This document shows positions 8,735 to 17,634 of a DNA stretch of 64,000 nucleotides, piece by piece. How positions within the stretch are numbered: the stretch's first letter is position 1; every line of letters begins with the position of its first letter. The DNA is from Pseudomonas violetae (lineage in GTDB: Bacteria; Pseudomonadota; Gammaproteobacteria; Pseudomonadales; Pseudomonadaceae): the NCBI RefSeq assembly GCF_023072615.1, contig NZ_JAKNRW010000008.1, positions 122,961-186,960 of the forward strand, written 5' to 3'. The translations under genes and the position numbers were made by a program. A model generated the notes under the pieces. The model had not been told where the DNA came from. It worked only from the letters and a program-made list of their open reading frames with translations, and ran no database searches.

Positions 8735-10861
8735 ATGCCCTCGCCCCATTCCTTCCCGGCAGCCCTGCTGGGCCTGGCCCTTGCCTGTCCGGCTATCGCC
8801 GCGGCCCAGGGCATGGAGTTGGGACAGGTGCTGATCGAAGCTGACGGTCAAGGCGGCGCAGACCAGTCCGTCGAGGACGCCAGGGAGCGGCTGGCCCAGG
8901 TACCCGGCGGCACCAACGTGGTCGACCTGCGCCGGCCGCTGCAGGGTCGAGTCGCGAGCAACCAGGATGTGCTGGCTTATCAGCCGGGCATCTACGCGCA
9001 GTCTGCGGGCAACGAAGGGGTGAAGATTTCGATCCGTGGCTCGGGCATCAACCGCGCCCCCGGCGCCCACGCCTCGGGTCTGTACGCCATGCTCGACGGC
9101 CTGCCCCTGACCGGTCCGGGGGGCACGCCCTACGAGTTGCTGGAGCCGCTGTGGCTCGATCATGTCGAAGTGCTGCGCGGCGCCAACGGCTTTGACCGCG
9201 GTGCGCTGGCCCTGGGTGGGGCCATCAACTACATCAGCCACACCGGTTACGACGCGGCGCGATTGCAAGTGCGCTATGCCATCGGTAGCCACGGCTATCA
9301 GCAGCGCCAGGTCAGTTCCGGGCAGGTGCTGGGCGCCTTCGACTACTACGTGGCGGTGACCGACGCGAGCGCCGATGGTTATCAAGACCACACCGCCAGC
9401 AAAAGCCAGGGAGTGATCGCCAACTTCGGTTACCGCTTCAACCCGAACCTGGAAACGCGCTTCTACCTGCGTCACCGCCAGACTGACAACGACCTCGCCG
9501 GCCGCGTGACGAAGCACTCCATCGAGCACGACCCACGGGCCGCCAACCCGGCCTATGTCGCACGGAACGACAGCCGTGACCAGCCGGGCAGCACCTTTGC
9601 CGGCAACAAGACCACCTGGTTCATCGATGACGATTCGAGCATCCAGACCGGGTTGGCCTACCACGACTATCCGATGGACCTGCGCGAAGGCCCCAACCGT
9701 CTTAAAGTGGCGTACTCGGATGTCAGCGGCACTTTCGACTACAAGCGTCGCGATACGCTGTGGGGCCTGGAAAGCCAAAGCACTGTCGGCCTGCGGGTGA
9801 CCAAACACCTGCCCAACGCCGGCGCCAGCGAATCCGTGCGCATCCCCACCGGCAACACCGGCGGGTACGCCCCGGGCACCGCCATGCGCAATTTCACCTA
9901 CCAGGGCTCGGACTCTGTGCTGCACGCGGGCAACGATCTGCAGATCGCCGACGACCTGTGGCTGACCACCGGCGTCGCGGCCATCTACACCCGTCGTGAA
10001 AGTGCCGTGACCTACCCGGACGGTGGCGGCAAGACCAGCCTCAATGACTGGGACTACGCCCCGCGACTGGGCCTGCGCTACCAGGTGACACCTGACGTGC
10101 AACTGTTCGGCAACCTCAGCCGATCCGTCGAAGGACCGCACCCTTGGTCGCTGATCTACAGCGCCAACCAGCGCTTCCCAGAGGGCAGCGGCGCCGCCAC
10201 GGGCACTCAACGCGATCCGATCAAGCTGCAAAACCAGACCGCAACCACCCTGGAACTCGGCGGCCGCGGCGACAGCGCGTTTGGACAATGGAGCCTGGCC
10301 TGGTACTACGCCCAGGTGCATCACGAGTTGCTCTCGGTGCTGCCGGACGCCAACGCCATCACGCCTTACGAACTCAACGCCAGTCCCACCGTGCACCAGG
10401 GTGTGGAAGCCGGCCTGCAAAGCAACCTATGGTCCCGGGAGGACGGCGGTCAACTGAGCCTGCGCCAGAGCTATACCTTCAGTGACTTCCATTACCGCGA
10501 CGACGACCGCTTCGGCGACAACCGCCTGCCGGGGCTGCCAATGCATTACTACCAGGGCGAACTGCGCTACGACTGGCCCCAGGGTTTTTTCGCCGGGTTG
10601 AACACACAGTGGGTGTCCAAGGTGGCGGTAGACTACGCCAACAGCTACTACGCCGACCCCTATGCTCTGTTCGGTGCAACGGTCGGCTACAACTCGCCCA
10701 AGGACGACTGGCAGACCTGGCTGGACCTGCGCAACCTGACGAACAAGCACTACGCCGCCACGGTCACGCCGGGCTACGACGACAAGGGGCTGGATGCCGC
10801 ACGGTCGACGCCGGGTGAAGGTCTGGGTGTGTACGCCGGGGTGTCGTGGAGCCTGCGCTGA
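8735..10861 (+). CDS. TonB-dependent outer-membrane receptor
   Basis: The start at 8735 (MPSPHSFPAALLGLALACPA, good signal peptide, GGAG site upstream) gives 708 residues; the open frame extends to 8669. The plug domain carries ISIRGSGINRAPG and VEVLRGANGFDRGALALGGA, and the beta-barrel ends in the aromatic-terminated strand VYAGVSWSLR. The length and terminal NLTNKHYAAT-type motif are standard for TonB-dependent receptors of ferric or metal chelates. No sigma/anti-sigma pair or TonB box cluster adjoins, and the neighbours do not identify a ligand. An orphan PchB-like gene is 290 bp downstream, but no siderophore biosynthesis is present. Confidence 0.9.
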   Translation: MPSPHSFPAALLGLALACPAIAAAQGMELGQVLIEADGQGGADQSVEDARERLAQVPGGTNVVDLRRPLQGRVASNQDVLAYQPGIYAQSAGNEGVKISIRGSGINRAPGAHASGLYAMLDGLPLTGPGGTPYELLEPLWLDHVEVLRGANGFDRGALALGGAINYISHTGYDAARLQVRYAIGSHGYQQRQVSSGQVLGAFDYYVAVTDASADGYQDHTASKSQGVIANFGYRFNPNLETRFYLRHRQTDNDLAGRVTKHSIEHDPRAANPAYVARNDSRDQPGSTFAGNKTTWFIDDDSSIQTGLAYHDYPMDLREGPNRLKVAYSDVSGTFDYKRRDTLWGLESQSTVGLRVTKHLPNAGASESVRIPTGNTGGYAPGTAMRNFTYQGSDSVLHAGNDLQIADDLWLTTGVAAIYTRRESAVTYPDGGGKTSLNDWDYAPRLGLRYQVTPDVQLFGNLSRSVEGPHPWSLIYSANQRFPEGSGAATGTQRDPIKLQNQTATTLELGGRGDSAFGQWSLAWYYAQVHHELLSVLPDANAITPYELNASPTVHQGVEAGLQSNLWSREDGGQLSLRQSYTFSDFHYRDDDRFGDNRLPGLPMHYYQGELRYDWPQGFFAGLNTQWVSKVAVDYANSYYADPYALFGATVGYNSPKDDWQTWLDLRNLTNKHYAATVTPGYDDKGLDAARSTPGEGLGVYAGVSWSLR

Positions 10862-11147
10862 GGGGTGGTCTACGCTTGCGGGTACTCTCCATAATCCTGG
10901 TGTTCGATCATCACCCTGTATGAGCCCATCAATGCTGTCGACCTTGTCGTTGCGCTGTCCAGACTAGCCAGTCTTTGCCCTGACTTCGAAGGCCCCACGC
11001 CGGGCTCATCGTTCTGCGGTGCGAGTACCCAATGCCTTGCTTAAACCGTCCCGGCGCAACAGTTCGCCGCCGAGCCTATCCTGGCAGTAATATTGCTGCT
11101 AGCGCAGAGGCAGTCTCACGCCTTCATTCAGCAAAAGGAGTAACGGC

Positions 11148-11468
11148 ATGGATGTGTTCAATCAGATGCAACCCGCAGAGTGTGCAGGCATGGAGGACAT
11201 CAGACGCGAGATTGACGCCCTTGATCACGCCGTCATCAAACTGTTGGGCAGGCGGTTTCACTACGTATTGGCGGCATCAAAATTCAAGACTTCAGCCGCC
11301 TCGGTGCGGGCCCAGGAGCGTTTTGAAAGTATGCTGGAGGTGCGCCGCGAGTGGGCCAGGACCGAAGGCCTGAGCCCCGATGCGATAGGCAAAATGTACA
11401 GCGACCTGGTGACCCACTTCATCAGCGAGGAGATGAAGCACTGGGCGGCGCAGTCGTCGGGACACTGA
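11148..11468 (+). CDS. Chorismate mutase type II / isochorismate pyruvate-lyase-like
   Basis: 106 residues, a single AroQ-class chorismate mutase fold. It begins MDVFNQMQPAECAGMEDIRR, with EIDALDHAVIKLLGRRFHYV forming helix 1, then a segment with RAQERFESML carrying the catalytic arginine context, and a final helix FISEEMKHWA. This matches the PchB family, which makes salicylate from isochorismate in pyochelin-type siderophore pathways and has weak mutase activity. A strong AAAGGAG site precedes the ATG. No pchA or other siderophore genes are nearby, so it is an orphan; a plain chorismate mutase role is the main alternative. Confidence 0.82.
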   Translation: MDVFNQMQPAECAGMEDIRREIDALDHAVIKLLGRRFHYVLAASKFKTSAASVRAQERFESMLEVRREWARTEGLSPDAIGKMYSDLVTHFISEEMKHWAAQSSGH

Positions 11469-11736
11469 TCCGATCTACCTGGCATACCTGTGGGTGCAAG
11501 GCTTGCCTGCGTGAGAGTTTCTACATCCAGCATTGATGTGCCAGGTAGTCCTATATTGCAAGCAAGCTCCGCTACAGTAGGTAGGCGTGACGGAACCAGC
11601 GACCTGAATGGCTTGGATCGGCGAAGCCAAGTGCACTCGCCACCCGGGCCGGTGGGCGCATGTCCATCGTGGATTTCACCAGGCTCGAGCAGGAACACTT
11701 TACATGCCAGCCATACACCCATGAACAGGGTGGAGC

Positions 11737-11964
11737 CTAATCGCACACCCGAACTTGTGTCAGCCCTACCCGCTCAGCCTGCTGCACAATCTCCTCCGGC
11801 GTCGCGTCCGCAGTGGGCATGATCAGGCCGTTTTCCGCATCTCCAAGATGCAACTGCAACAGATGCATCGCCGCTTCATGGAGAGGTAACTGCGCCTCCT
11901 TGAGTTCAAACACATGAGAGCGAAGTTCGCCGTTAAAGAGATATTCCACGGTGTAATTGCGCAT
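11737..11964 (-). CDS. Small hypothetical protein (75 aa)
   Basis: 75 residues, starting MRNYTVEYLFNGELRSHVFE and acidic overall. The sequence has codon use like its neighbours and a GGAT-type ribosome site. I do not recognise a domain; predicted mixed alpha/beta with a helix LPLHEAAMHLLQLHL. It stands alone between the PchB-like gene and the next AraC gene. Confidence 0.6.
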   Translation of the reverse strand: MRNYTVEYLFNGELRSHVFELKEAQLPLHEAAMHLLQLHLGDAENGLIMPTADATPEEIVQQAERVGLTQVRVCD

Positions 11965-12115
11965 GATCGATCCTCAGGATGAAAGAAGAGCCACTTACCA
12001 TCCTGACTGATTAGTCAGCTTTTTAGTTCAACTGGGCTGACACTGGGATCGCGAGTATCTTTGTCGTATCAGCTGAATATCATCAACCCGAGACGCACAT
12101 TCCCGGATACGACAT

Positions 12116-12979
12116 ATGCATCGAGAGTCATCTCTCCCAGCCACAGACTGGGTCGTGCGCAAGGCCGTGCCAGGCCGAGTGGAACGGATCGAAGCGTGGT
12201 TTGGCGGTCACGGCTACGACCCGCACCGTCACGACACCTACTCCATCGGTCGAACGCTATCGGGCGTACAAAGCTTCCATTACAAGGGCAGCCTGCAACA
12301 CGGTATGCCAGGCAACACGTTGATTTTGCACCCTGACGAACTGCACGACGGCATGGCCGGAACCGAGGCGGGGTTCCGTTACCGTATGGCCTACGTGGAT
12401 CCTGCGTTGATTCAGCAAGTGCTCGGCGGCGAGCCCTTGCCCTACATTGGTGGCGGACTTTCGAACGATTCCCGGCTGTACAGGGCCAGTGAACCGTTCG
12501 TGCAGGCCATGGACCATCCACTCGAAGCGCTGGAAGAACAGGACGCCCTGTTCGACCTGGCGAGCGCACTGCGTGCAGTCGCCGGCAAACCGCGCGGACG
12601 TAAGCGCCTGGATTACCAAGCCGCCAAAATGGCGCGAGACTTCATCCTCGCGCACATGAACCACGGCATCACCCTGGATTTGCTCGAACACGCCTGCGGG
12701 CGCGAGCGCTGGAGCCTGTCACGAGACTTTCGGACGCTGTACGGCACGAGTCCCTACAGGTTCATGACCCTGCGCCGCCTGGATCAGGCGCGCGGGCTGA
12801 TCCAGGACGGGTTCCCCCTGGTGGACGCGGCTCTGGCAGCCGGTTTCCACGACCAGAGCCACATGACCCGGCATTTCACCCGCTGCTACGGCGTATCCCC
12901 TTCGCGCTGGCTGGAACGCCTGCGCGCACAAGGTCAACTTGCAGGATCGTACAAGCATGGCGGCCCTTCCCTTCGTTAG
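12116..12979 (+). CDS. AraC-family transcriptional regulator with cupin sensor
   Basis: 287 residues. The N-terminal half is an AraC-type cupin sensor (HRHDTYSIGRTLSGVQSFHY, PGNTLILHPDELHDG). The C-terminal half holds the DNA-binding domain (about 180-280) with LDLLEHACGRERWSLSRDFR in the first HTH and a second HTH ending in DQSHMTRHFTRCYGVSPSRW. The cupin gene follows 32 bp later on the same strand and may be co-transcribed. Members of this AraC subgroup with HRHDTYSIG motifs often control amino acid exporters or oxygenases; the target here is unknown. Confidence 0.88.
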   Translation: MHRESSLPATDWVVRKAVPGRVERIEAWFGGHGYDPHRHDTYSIGRTLSGVQSFHYKGSLQHGMPGNTLILHPDELHDGMAGTEAGFRYRMAYVDPALIQQVLGGEPLPYIGGGLSNDSRLYRASEPFVQAMDHPLEALEEQDALFDLASALRAVAGKPRGRKRLDYQAAKMARDFILAHMNHGITLDLLEHACGRERWSLSRDFRTLYGTSPYRFMTLRRLDQARGLIQDGFPLVDAALAAGFHDQSHMTRHFTRCYGVSPSRWLERLRAQGQLAGSYKHGGPSLR

Positions 12980-13011
12980 CCTGACGATTCTCACTTGATA
13001 GAGGTACCGTC

Positions 13012-13398
13012 ATGTCCAGTATCCCCAACGAACCGCGCCTGCAGCCCGTGAACCTGGTGCACAAGGCATCGCTGATCGACCAACAATGGAGCCCCCGGGT
13101 CGTCGCAGAAATGAACGACTACCAATTCAAGGTGGTACGCATCGAAGGCGAGTTCATCTGGCATTCACATCCCGAAACCGACGAGGCTTTCCTGGTGCTT
13201 GAAGGGACACTGCGCATCGACCTGCCGCAAGGCAGCGTGTTTATCGGCCCCGGCGAATTGTTCGTTGTGCCCCGTGGCATGCAACATCGCACGGCAGCCG
13301 AGGGTGAAGCGAAACTGATGATGATCGAGCCACGGGGCGTTCTGAATACCGGCGATGAAGGCGGCGAACGCACGGCCACGAATGACGTGTGGATCTGA
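13012..13398 (+). CDS. Small cupin-domain protein
   Basis: 128 residues, a single cupin_2 beta-barrel. Metal-ligand motifs are HSHPETDEAFLVLEG (first cupin motif, His-His-Glu) and PRGMQHRTAAEGEAKLMMIE (second motif, His). The ATG is preceded by a weak GAGG-type site. It lies just downstream of an AraC regulator. Small cupins of this kind may be mannose-6-phosphate-isomerase-like or bind small aromatics; no specific function can be assigned. Confidence 0.82.
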   Translation: MSSIPNEPRLQPVNLVHKASLIDQQWSPRVVAEMNDYQFKVVRIEGEFIWHSHPETDEAFLVLEGTLRIDLPQGSVFIGPGELFVVPRGMQHRTAAEGEAKLMMIEPRGVLNTGDEGGERTATNDVWI

Positions 13399-13511
13399 CT
13401 GGATGGAGGAAACAGGCGATTTACCCTGAACTAAGATCGACAACGTGCAAATCGCCCCCTATCACAAGGAAACCGTAACCTTGCACGATAGCGCCCCGGA
13501 CAGCGACGTGC

Positions 13512-14882
13512 TCAACCCGCTGGGAGCGGAAAACCGAGGTGAAAGCGTGTACCTGTTTCATCACTTTCTACGGTCACCCATCCGCCATGCAGTTGCATGA
13601 TCGAACGGACGATGGCCAACCCCAATCCACCGGAATCATCCGGCTGATTGCGCGACGGGTCGCACCGGTAGAATCGTTCGAACAATCTCGGCAGATGTTG
13701 CGGGGCGATCGGCGCGCCCTGGTTGTGTACCGTGATTTCGAGCCGGTCCTGCAGAACCGCACTGCTGATCGTCACGGCGGTGGCGGGCGTTGCGTAACGC
13801 AGGGCATTGGCCAGCAGGTTGGCCAGTGCTCGGCGCACCAGGCCTGGGTCAGCCAGCAACTGATCAGGGGCCTGGTTGATGAGCGCTACATCGCGTTCCT
13901 GCGCCACGCCTTCGAAGTACTCACAGAGCTGCTCGATCAGCTCGTGCAGGTCGATTTGAGTGGCTTTAACAGCCGCGTCGGACTGCTCGGTGCGAGCTAG
14001 GAACAGCATGCTGTCGATCATCCGCGCCAGGCGCTCGTACTCTTCCTGATTGGACACCAGCAGGTTCTGATAGTCCTCGATTGAGCGACTATGCCGCAGG
14101 GTCTGCTGGGTATGGCCCATCAGATTGCTCAGCGGCGTGCGCATCTCATGGGCCAGGTCTTCGGAAAAACGCGACAGCTGCGCAAATCCATCTTCAAGGC
14201 GTGCAAGCATCTGGTTGAGTGCATGGCTCAGCACCCGCAGCTCACTCAGTGAGCTGAACTCATCGAGGCGCAAATGCAGGTGCTGCACATCGATCCCGGC
14301 AGCATGCCTGGCCAGCAGCCGCACCGGTTGCAAGCCGCGCAGACTGACCCACCAGCCCAGCACGAAAGCCAGCAGCGCGCCGACCGACATGGCCAGCCAG
14401 AGCTTGAATCGATAAGCCCCCAGCATCTGCTCGCGCTCACCCAGCAACTTGCCAGCGATCAGGGTGAGGCTGCGGTCACCCTGGGTGACATCCTTCCAGG
14501 CCAGGCGCACGGGTTCGAAAACGTCGCCGTCAGCAACTTGCGCCTGGGGCGTGGCTGGCAACCTCGGCAGGTTCATATGGGCCGGGTTGATTTCGATCAG
14601 CACCTGGCCGCTGTCATCGAGGATCCACAGCAGGTTGTCGCGATTGCCCAGCATGTTTTCGTAGAGCTTGGGCCGGCTGCGCAATTGCTCGATGCTGTCG
14701 CTATCGCTGATCAACGCCTGCATGCGCTCCAGGCGACCGAGCAAGGCCTGGTCATCGCGCCAGGCGATCTCCCGCTCCAGGGACTGATACAGGTAAAAGC
14801 CGATCGCGCCCAGCAACAGCGCGCTGACCAACGCAAACATAAGCGCCAGGCGCAGGCTGAGGGCGCGCGGGAACAGTTTCAA
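13512..14882 (-). CDS. Heavy-metal/oxidant-type membrane sensor histidine kinase (HprS/CusS-like)
   Basis: 456 residues with an N-terminal transmembrane helix (about 9-31), a periplasmic sensor region (to about 160), a second transmembrane helix ending [17 protein letters not shown], a HAMP domain, and the kinase core. H-box: [20 protein letters not shown]. The ATP domain has [12 protein letters not shown] and [17 protein letters not shown]. The architecture is that of the CusS/CopS/HprS family of sensors. The start overlaps the stop of the response regulator by four bases, so the two genes are translationally coupled. The adjacent hydroxyisourate hydrolase gene and HprR-type box favour HprS over copper-only CusS. 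Confidence 0.88.
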   Translation of the reverse strand: MKLFPRALSLRLALMFALVSALLLGAIGFYLYQSLEREIAWRDDQALLGRLERMQALISDSDSIEQLRSRPKLYENMLGNRDNLLWILDDSGQVLIEINPAHMNLPRLPATPQAQVADGDVFEPVRLAWKDVTQGDRSLTLIAGKLLGEREQMLGAYRFKLWLAMSVGALLAFVLGWWVSLRGLQPVRLLARHAAGIDVQHLHLRLDEFSSLSELRVLSHALNQMLARLEDGFAQLSRFSEDLAHEMRTPLSNLMGHTQQTLRHSRSIEDYQNLLVSNQEEYERLARMIDSMLFLARTEQSDAAVKATQIDLHELIEQLCEYFEGVAQERDVALINQAPDQLLADPGLVRRALANLLANALRYATPATAVTISSAVLQDRLEITVHNQGAPIAPQHLPRLFERFYRCDPSRNQPDDSGGLGLAIVRSIMQLHGGWVTVESDETGTRFHLGFPLPAG

Positions 14883-15550
14883 GATTGCACCTCGAGCATG
14901 TAGCCAATACCGCGTACGGTGTGGATCAGCTTGAGCGGGTAAGGATCATCCACCTTCGCGCGAAGTCGACGGATCGCGACATCGACCACGTTGGTATCAC
15001 TGTCAAAGTTCATCTGCCAGATCTGTGAGGCGATCAGCGAACGCGACAGTACTTCCCCTTCTCGACTGAGCAGCAGGTGCAGCAGGGCGAACTCCTTATT
15101 GGTCAGGACCAGGCGCTCACCGTTGCGCGTGACCTTGCGCCGCAGCAGATCCAGGCTCAGGTCGCCGGCCACGAAATGCTCGACCTCCCGCGGCGGGCCC
15201 CGGCGCAGCAGAGTGCGCACGCGTGCCAGCAATTCGGCATAGGAGAAGGGTTTGACCAGGTAATCGTCAGCGCCCAGTTCCAGCCCTTTGACCCGATCGT
15301 CCACCGAATCCCGGGCGGTCAGGAACAGCACCGGGGTCTGCCATTTGCGCCGGATGACCTGCAACAACTGCCAACCGTCCAGGCCGGGCAGCATGACGTC
15401 GAGGATGATCAGGTCGAACTCGCTCTCCTGAGCCAGGTGCTGGCCGTCCAACCCGTTCAGGGCAATTTCGACCACATAGCCCGACTCAGTCAGGGCCTTG
15501 CGTAGGTAATCCGCCGTCTTCGCTTCGTCTTCAACCACCAGGATCCGCAT
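14879..15550 (-). CDS. OmpR-family response regulator (HprR/CusR-like)
   Basis: The ATG at 15550 ([28 protein letters not shown]-type site upstream) gives 223 residues; the open frame extends to 15631 but that covers the divergent promoter. The receiver domain has Asp51 as phosphoacceptor ([13 protein letters not shown]) and the conserved Lys in [14 protein letters not shown]. The C-terminal winged helix includes [19 protein letters not shown], characteristic of the CusR/CopR/HprR subgroup. It is upstream of and overlaps its kinase gene. An 18-bp inverted repeat of the HprR type lies 50 bp upstream of its start, consistent with autoregulation and control of the divergent genes. Confidence 0.9.
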   Translation of the reverse strand: MRILVVEDEAKTADYLRKALTESGYVVEIALNGLDGQHLAQESEFDLIILDVMLPGLDGWQLLQVIRRKWQTPVLFLTARDSVDDRVKGLELGADDYLVKPFSYAELLARVRTLLRRGPPREVEHFVAGDLSLDLLRRKVTRNGERLVLTNKEFALLHLLLSREGEVLSRSLIASQIWQMNFDSDTNVVDVAIRRLRAKVDDPYPLKLIHTVRGIGYMLEVQS

Positions 15551-15600
15551 TTTTTCCTCCAGGACTGGCGCATAGGCTAGCCCGCTTCGCCAAGTTCTCA

Positions 15601-15618
15601 CATTACATATTGGTAATG
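15601..15618. promoter_or_regulatory. Probable HprR-type operator in divergent promoter
   Basis: The sequence CATTACATATTGGTAATG is a perfect inverted repeat CATTAC-N6-GTAATG. It matches in arms and spacing the HprR box known from E. coli (CATTACAAAATTGTAATG, from memory), which differs only in the central six bases. It sits between the response regulator start (15550) and the GlcG-like gene (15696), so one site may serve both directions. Confidence 0.78.
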
Positions 15619-15695
15619 ATCGGGCAATCATCCTGAGCGCACGGGCTGGGCATCATGTCGGCCAATGACTCCCCCCCCCCGACCAAGGAAAAAGC

Positions 15696-16196
15696 ATGCG
15701 CACCGGCCTATCGACTTCATTGCTGATCACGCTCGCCATGAGCCCTGCATTCGCCCACGCCGCCCAAGAGCCAGCGCAACGCATGGACGTCACACTGGCG
15801 CTGGCCAATGATTTGCTCAATGCCACGCTGGGCGCCTGCCATGCCGAGGGCCGTACAGCCGTCGCCGCCGTCGTCGACCGTGGCGGCAACCTGGTCGCAG
15901 TGCAACGCGACGACAACGTCGGCCCTCACAACACCCTGGCCGCGCAACGCAAAGCCTATACCGCGCTATCGACCAAAACCTCGACGCGGCTTCTCGCAGA
16001 GCGTGCCCGCAGTACCCCGGATGCGGAAAACCTCAACACCGTAGGCGAATTATTGCTGCTGGGTGGGGGCGTGCCATTGCAGTTCAAGGGCCAGGTCATC
16101 GGCGCCATCGGAGTCGCCGGTGCCGGTGGCGCTGCATTCGATGAAGGCTGCGCACTGGCGGCTATCAACAAAGTTTTACCTGCCGTTAAACACTAA
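15696..16196 (+). CDS. Secreted GlcG/HbpS-like protein (DUF336)
   Basis: 166 residues. A signal peptide (MRTGLSTSLLITLAMSPAFA-HAAQ) precedes a GlcG/HbpS domain: GRTAVAAVVDRGGNLVAVQR near residue 50, LLLGGGVPLQFKGQVIGAIG and VAGAGGAAFDEGCALAAI at the end. HbpS-type proteins bind haem or respond to redox stress; other members are of unknown function. It is first in a two-gene unit with the hydroxyisourate hydrolase gene (10-bp gap) and is driven from the divergent promoter with the HprR-type box. A role in envelope redox or copper stress is inferred from context. Confidence 0.83.
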   Translation: MRTGLSTSLLITLAMSPAFAHAAQEPAQRMDVTLALANDLLNATLGACHAEGRTAVAAVVDRGGNLVAVQRDDNVGPHNTLAAQRKAYTALSTKTSTRLLAERARSTPDAENLNTVGELLLLGGGVPLQFKGQVIGAIGVAGAGGAAFDEGCALAAINKVLPAVKH

Positions 16197-16206
16197 GGAA
16201 ACCACC

Positions 16207-16617
16207 ATGACCGTACTAAAATCCCTTTTCGCCGGCGTTGTATTGAGCGCCCTGTCTACCCTGGCATCTGCGGCAGCCAATCCGCTGAGCGTGCATGTAC
16301 TGAACCTGCAGGATGGCCTGCCCTCCCCTGGCGTCAACGTCACCCTGGAAAAACAGGACGGGCAGAACTGGGACATGCTCAACAGCGCCGCGACCAACGA
16401 ACAAGGTCGCGTTACCGGGTTGTACCCAGAAGGCCACAACCTGGAGAAAGGCACTTACCGTGTCACCTTCAAGACCGGTGAGTGGTTCAAGGCGCACAAA
16501 ATCTCCAGCTTCTTCCCGGAAGTGCCAGTGATTTTCGAGGTGGACGGCACTGTTCCTCACTACCACATCCCGTTGCTGCTCAGCCCTTATGGTTTTTCCA
16601 CCTACCGGGGTAACTGA
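16207..16617 (+). CDS. hiuH: Periplasmic 5-hydroxyisourate hydrolase (transthyretin-like)
   Basis: The ATG at 16207 (AAGGAAACCACC upstream) gives 136 residues: a signal peptide (MTVLKSLFAGVVLSALSTLA-SA) and a transthyretin-like domain. Family motifs are LSVHVLNLQDGLPSPGVNV at the start, with the active-site His, YRVTFKTGEWF in the middle and HYHIPLLLSPYGFSTYRGN at the end. The usual C-terminal signature is YRGS; here it is YRGN. The enzyme hydrolyses 5-hydroxyisourate in urate breakdown. Periplasmic copies next to HprRS-type regulators are known from enterobacteria, where hiuH is under HprR control; the arrangement here supports the same link. Confidence 0.88.
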   Translation: MTVLKSLFAGVVLSALSTLASAAANPLSVHVLNLQDGLPSPGVNVTLEKQDGQNWDMLNSAATNEQGRVTGLYPEGHNLEKGTYRVTFKTGEWFKAHKISSFFPEVPVIFEVDGTVPHYHIPLLLSPYGFSTYRGN

Positions 16618-16628
16618 AACGCAAAAAA

Positions 16629-16657
16629 AACCCCGCAACCGAATGAGGTGCGGGGTT
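16629..16657. terminator. Rho-independent terminator, probably bidirectional
   Basis: The stem AACCCCGCA pairs with TGCGGGGTT around an 11-base loop. It is flanked by A8 on the left and AAAAAA after the stem. It ends the hiuH unit and could also serve the convergent lipoprotein gene. Confidence 0.85.
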
Positions 16658-16704
16658 AAAAAATTGGTTGGTTGCGGCCAACCAAAGGAGCTCTGTAGCA
16701 AGCG

Positions 16705-17046
16705 TTAGATGCAGTCCTGTGCCGCACGTTCAAAACTGGAAGGCAGTAAGTTCGACGCCAGCAAGTGGCGCTCATAGATGAACACCTTGCCGCCATGGCC
16801 GGCCTTGTAGGCCTCCAGTACGTTGTCCGCCGAGATTTTGCTCGACACCACGATCCGATAGCTGCGCTGGGTCTGGGAGACGGTCGGGCTTAACGCACTG
16901 CCCTGCAATTTCGGCACGACGCAGTCGGCGTACTGGGCCGGAGTCTTGCTGGTCTGCAAGGTCAGCGTCGGGTCGTTCGGCGCGCTGGCACAACCTGCCA
17001 GCAACAACGACGCAAACGCCATGGCAAAAACAAAAAGAGCGCGCAT
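16705..17046 (-). CDS. Small lipoprotein (113 aa)
   Basis: Begins MRALFVFAMAFASLLLAGCA with lipobox LLAGC, so the mature protein is lipid-anchored. The mature part contains two further cysteines (ADCVVPKL and AAQDCI) that could form a disulfide, a pattern seen in small Pseudomonas lipoproteins of unknown function. It is divergent from the 89-residue gene at 17203. Confidence 0.75.
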   Translation of the reverse strand: MRALFVFAMAFASLLLAGCASAPNDPTLTLQTSKTPAQYADCVVPKLQGSALSPTVSQTQRSYRIVVSSKISADNVLEAYKAGHGGKVFIYERHLLASNLLPSSFERAAQDCI

Positions 17047-17161
17047 CTATCTCATCCTGAAAAAAATTCGGTATTTGAGCAGCAGAACTGCATAGTCCTG
17101 TTCGATAGCGGCGATTTTCCGGGTATTGTCTGCAAAGTAGAACTTGCCTTTGGTGATGGTC

Positions 17162-17182
17162 ACTATTACTTCTAGTAATAGT
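17162..17182. promoter_or_regulatory. Perfect 9+9 palindrome in divergent intergenic region
   Basis: ACTATTACT and AGTAATAGT flank the trinucleotide TCT, giving a perfect 21-bp inverted repeat. It sits 20 bp upstream of the ATG at 17203 and about 115 bp upstream of the lipoprotein start, so it is well placed as an operator. Its inner ATTAC...GTAAT halves resemble those of the HprR-type box at 15601 but are one base closer together. The protein that binds it is unknown. Confidence 0.6.
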
Positions 17183-17202
17183 TGCCCGCCGCGCAGGTGG
17201 GC

Positions 17203-17472
17203 ATGCCATCTAACAAGATCGATGAGGGTCTCTACTTGAGAACTTTTGACTTTATCCGCGACGCCGTCTTGCCCCAGTACCGTGAACGGGTGGCCGAGTA
17301 TCTGGTGCAGTACGAAAGCGTGCTGCTGGGCAAACCCGAGCCGGACCGGGAGTTGGCGAGGGACACTGCCAATCAGCTGCGCGGTTACCTGCGCGGGCTG
17401 AATACCACGCGAGTGCTGGGGATGGCGGATTTGGAGGAGCTGGACCGGCGGCTAACGGAAACCTGGCTGTAA
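17203..17472 (+). CDS. Small hypothetical cytoplasmic protein (89 aa)
   Basis: The ATG at 17203 (MPSNKIDEGLYLRTFDFIRD) is preceded by GGTGGG and preferred over a TTG at 17182. The protein is helical and charged, without signal peptide or recognised domain. Codon use fits the chromosome. It lies behind a palindromic operator-like site. Confidence 0.6.
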   Translation: MPSNKIDEGLYLRTFDFIRDAVLPQYRERVAEYLVQYESVLLGKPEPDRELARDTANQLRGYLRGLNTTRVLGMADLEELDRRLTETWL

Positions 17473-17493
17473 CGTTGGCGAGCGTCTCTTTGG

Positions 17494-17517
17494 TGTGGGA
17501 GCAAACCAGCTCCCACA
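17494..17517. repeat. Short REP-type hairpin
   Basis: TGTGGGAGC pairs with GCTCCCACA around AAACCA. It follows the stop of the 89-residue gene by about 20 bp and could also act in transcript end formation, though no T-tract follows. Confidence 0.65.
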
Positions 17518-17634
17518 GTTGGATAGGCAACCACCTGCAATTATCCCCGCGGCCTTCAGGACGCATCGCGAGCGGTTCGCGATGGACGTGAACGATAACG
17601 CCTGCTCATTGGAAAAACCCGGTCATGGTACCCC

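Noticed and set aside
8702..10420. 572-codon open frame on the minus strand
   Set aside because: It is fully antisense to the TonB-dependent receptor, which has clear plug and barrel motifs; the minus frame has biased composition and no domain. It is a high-GC shadow.
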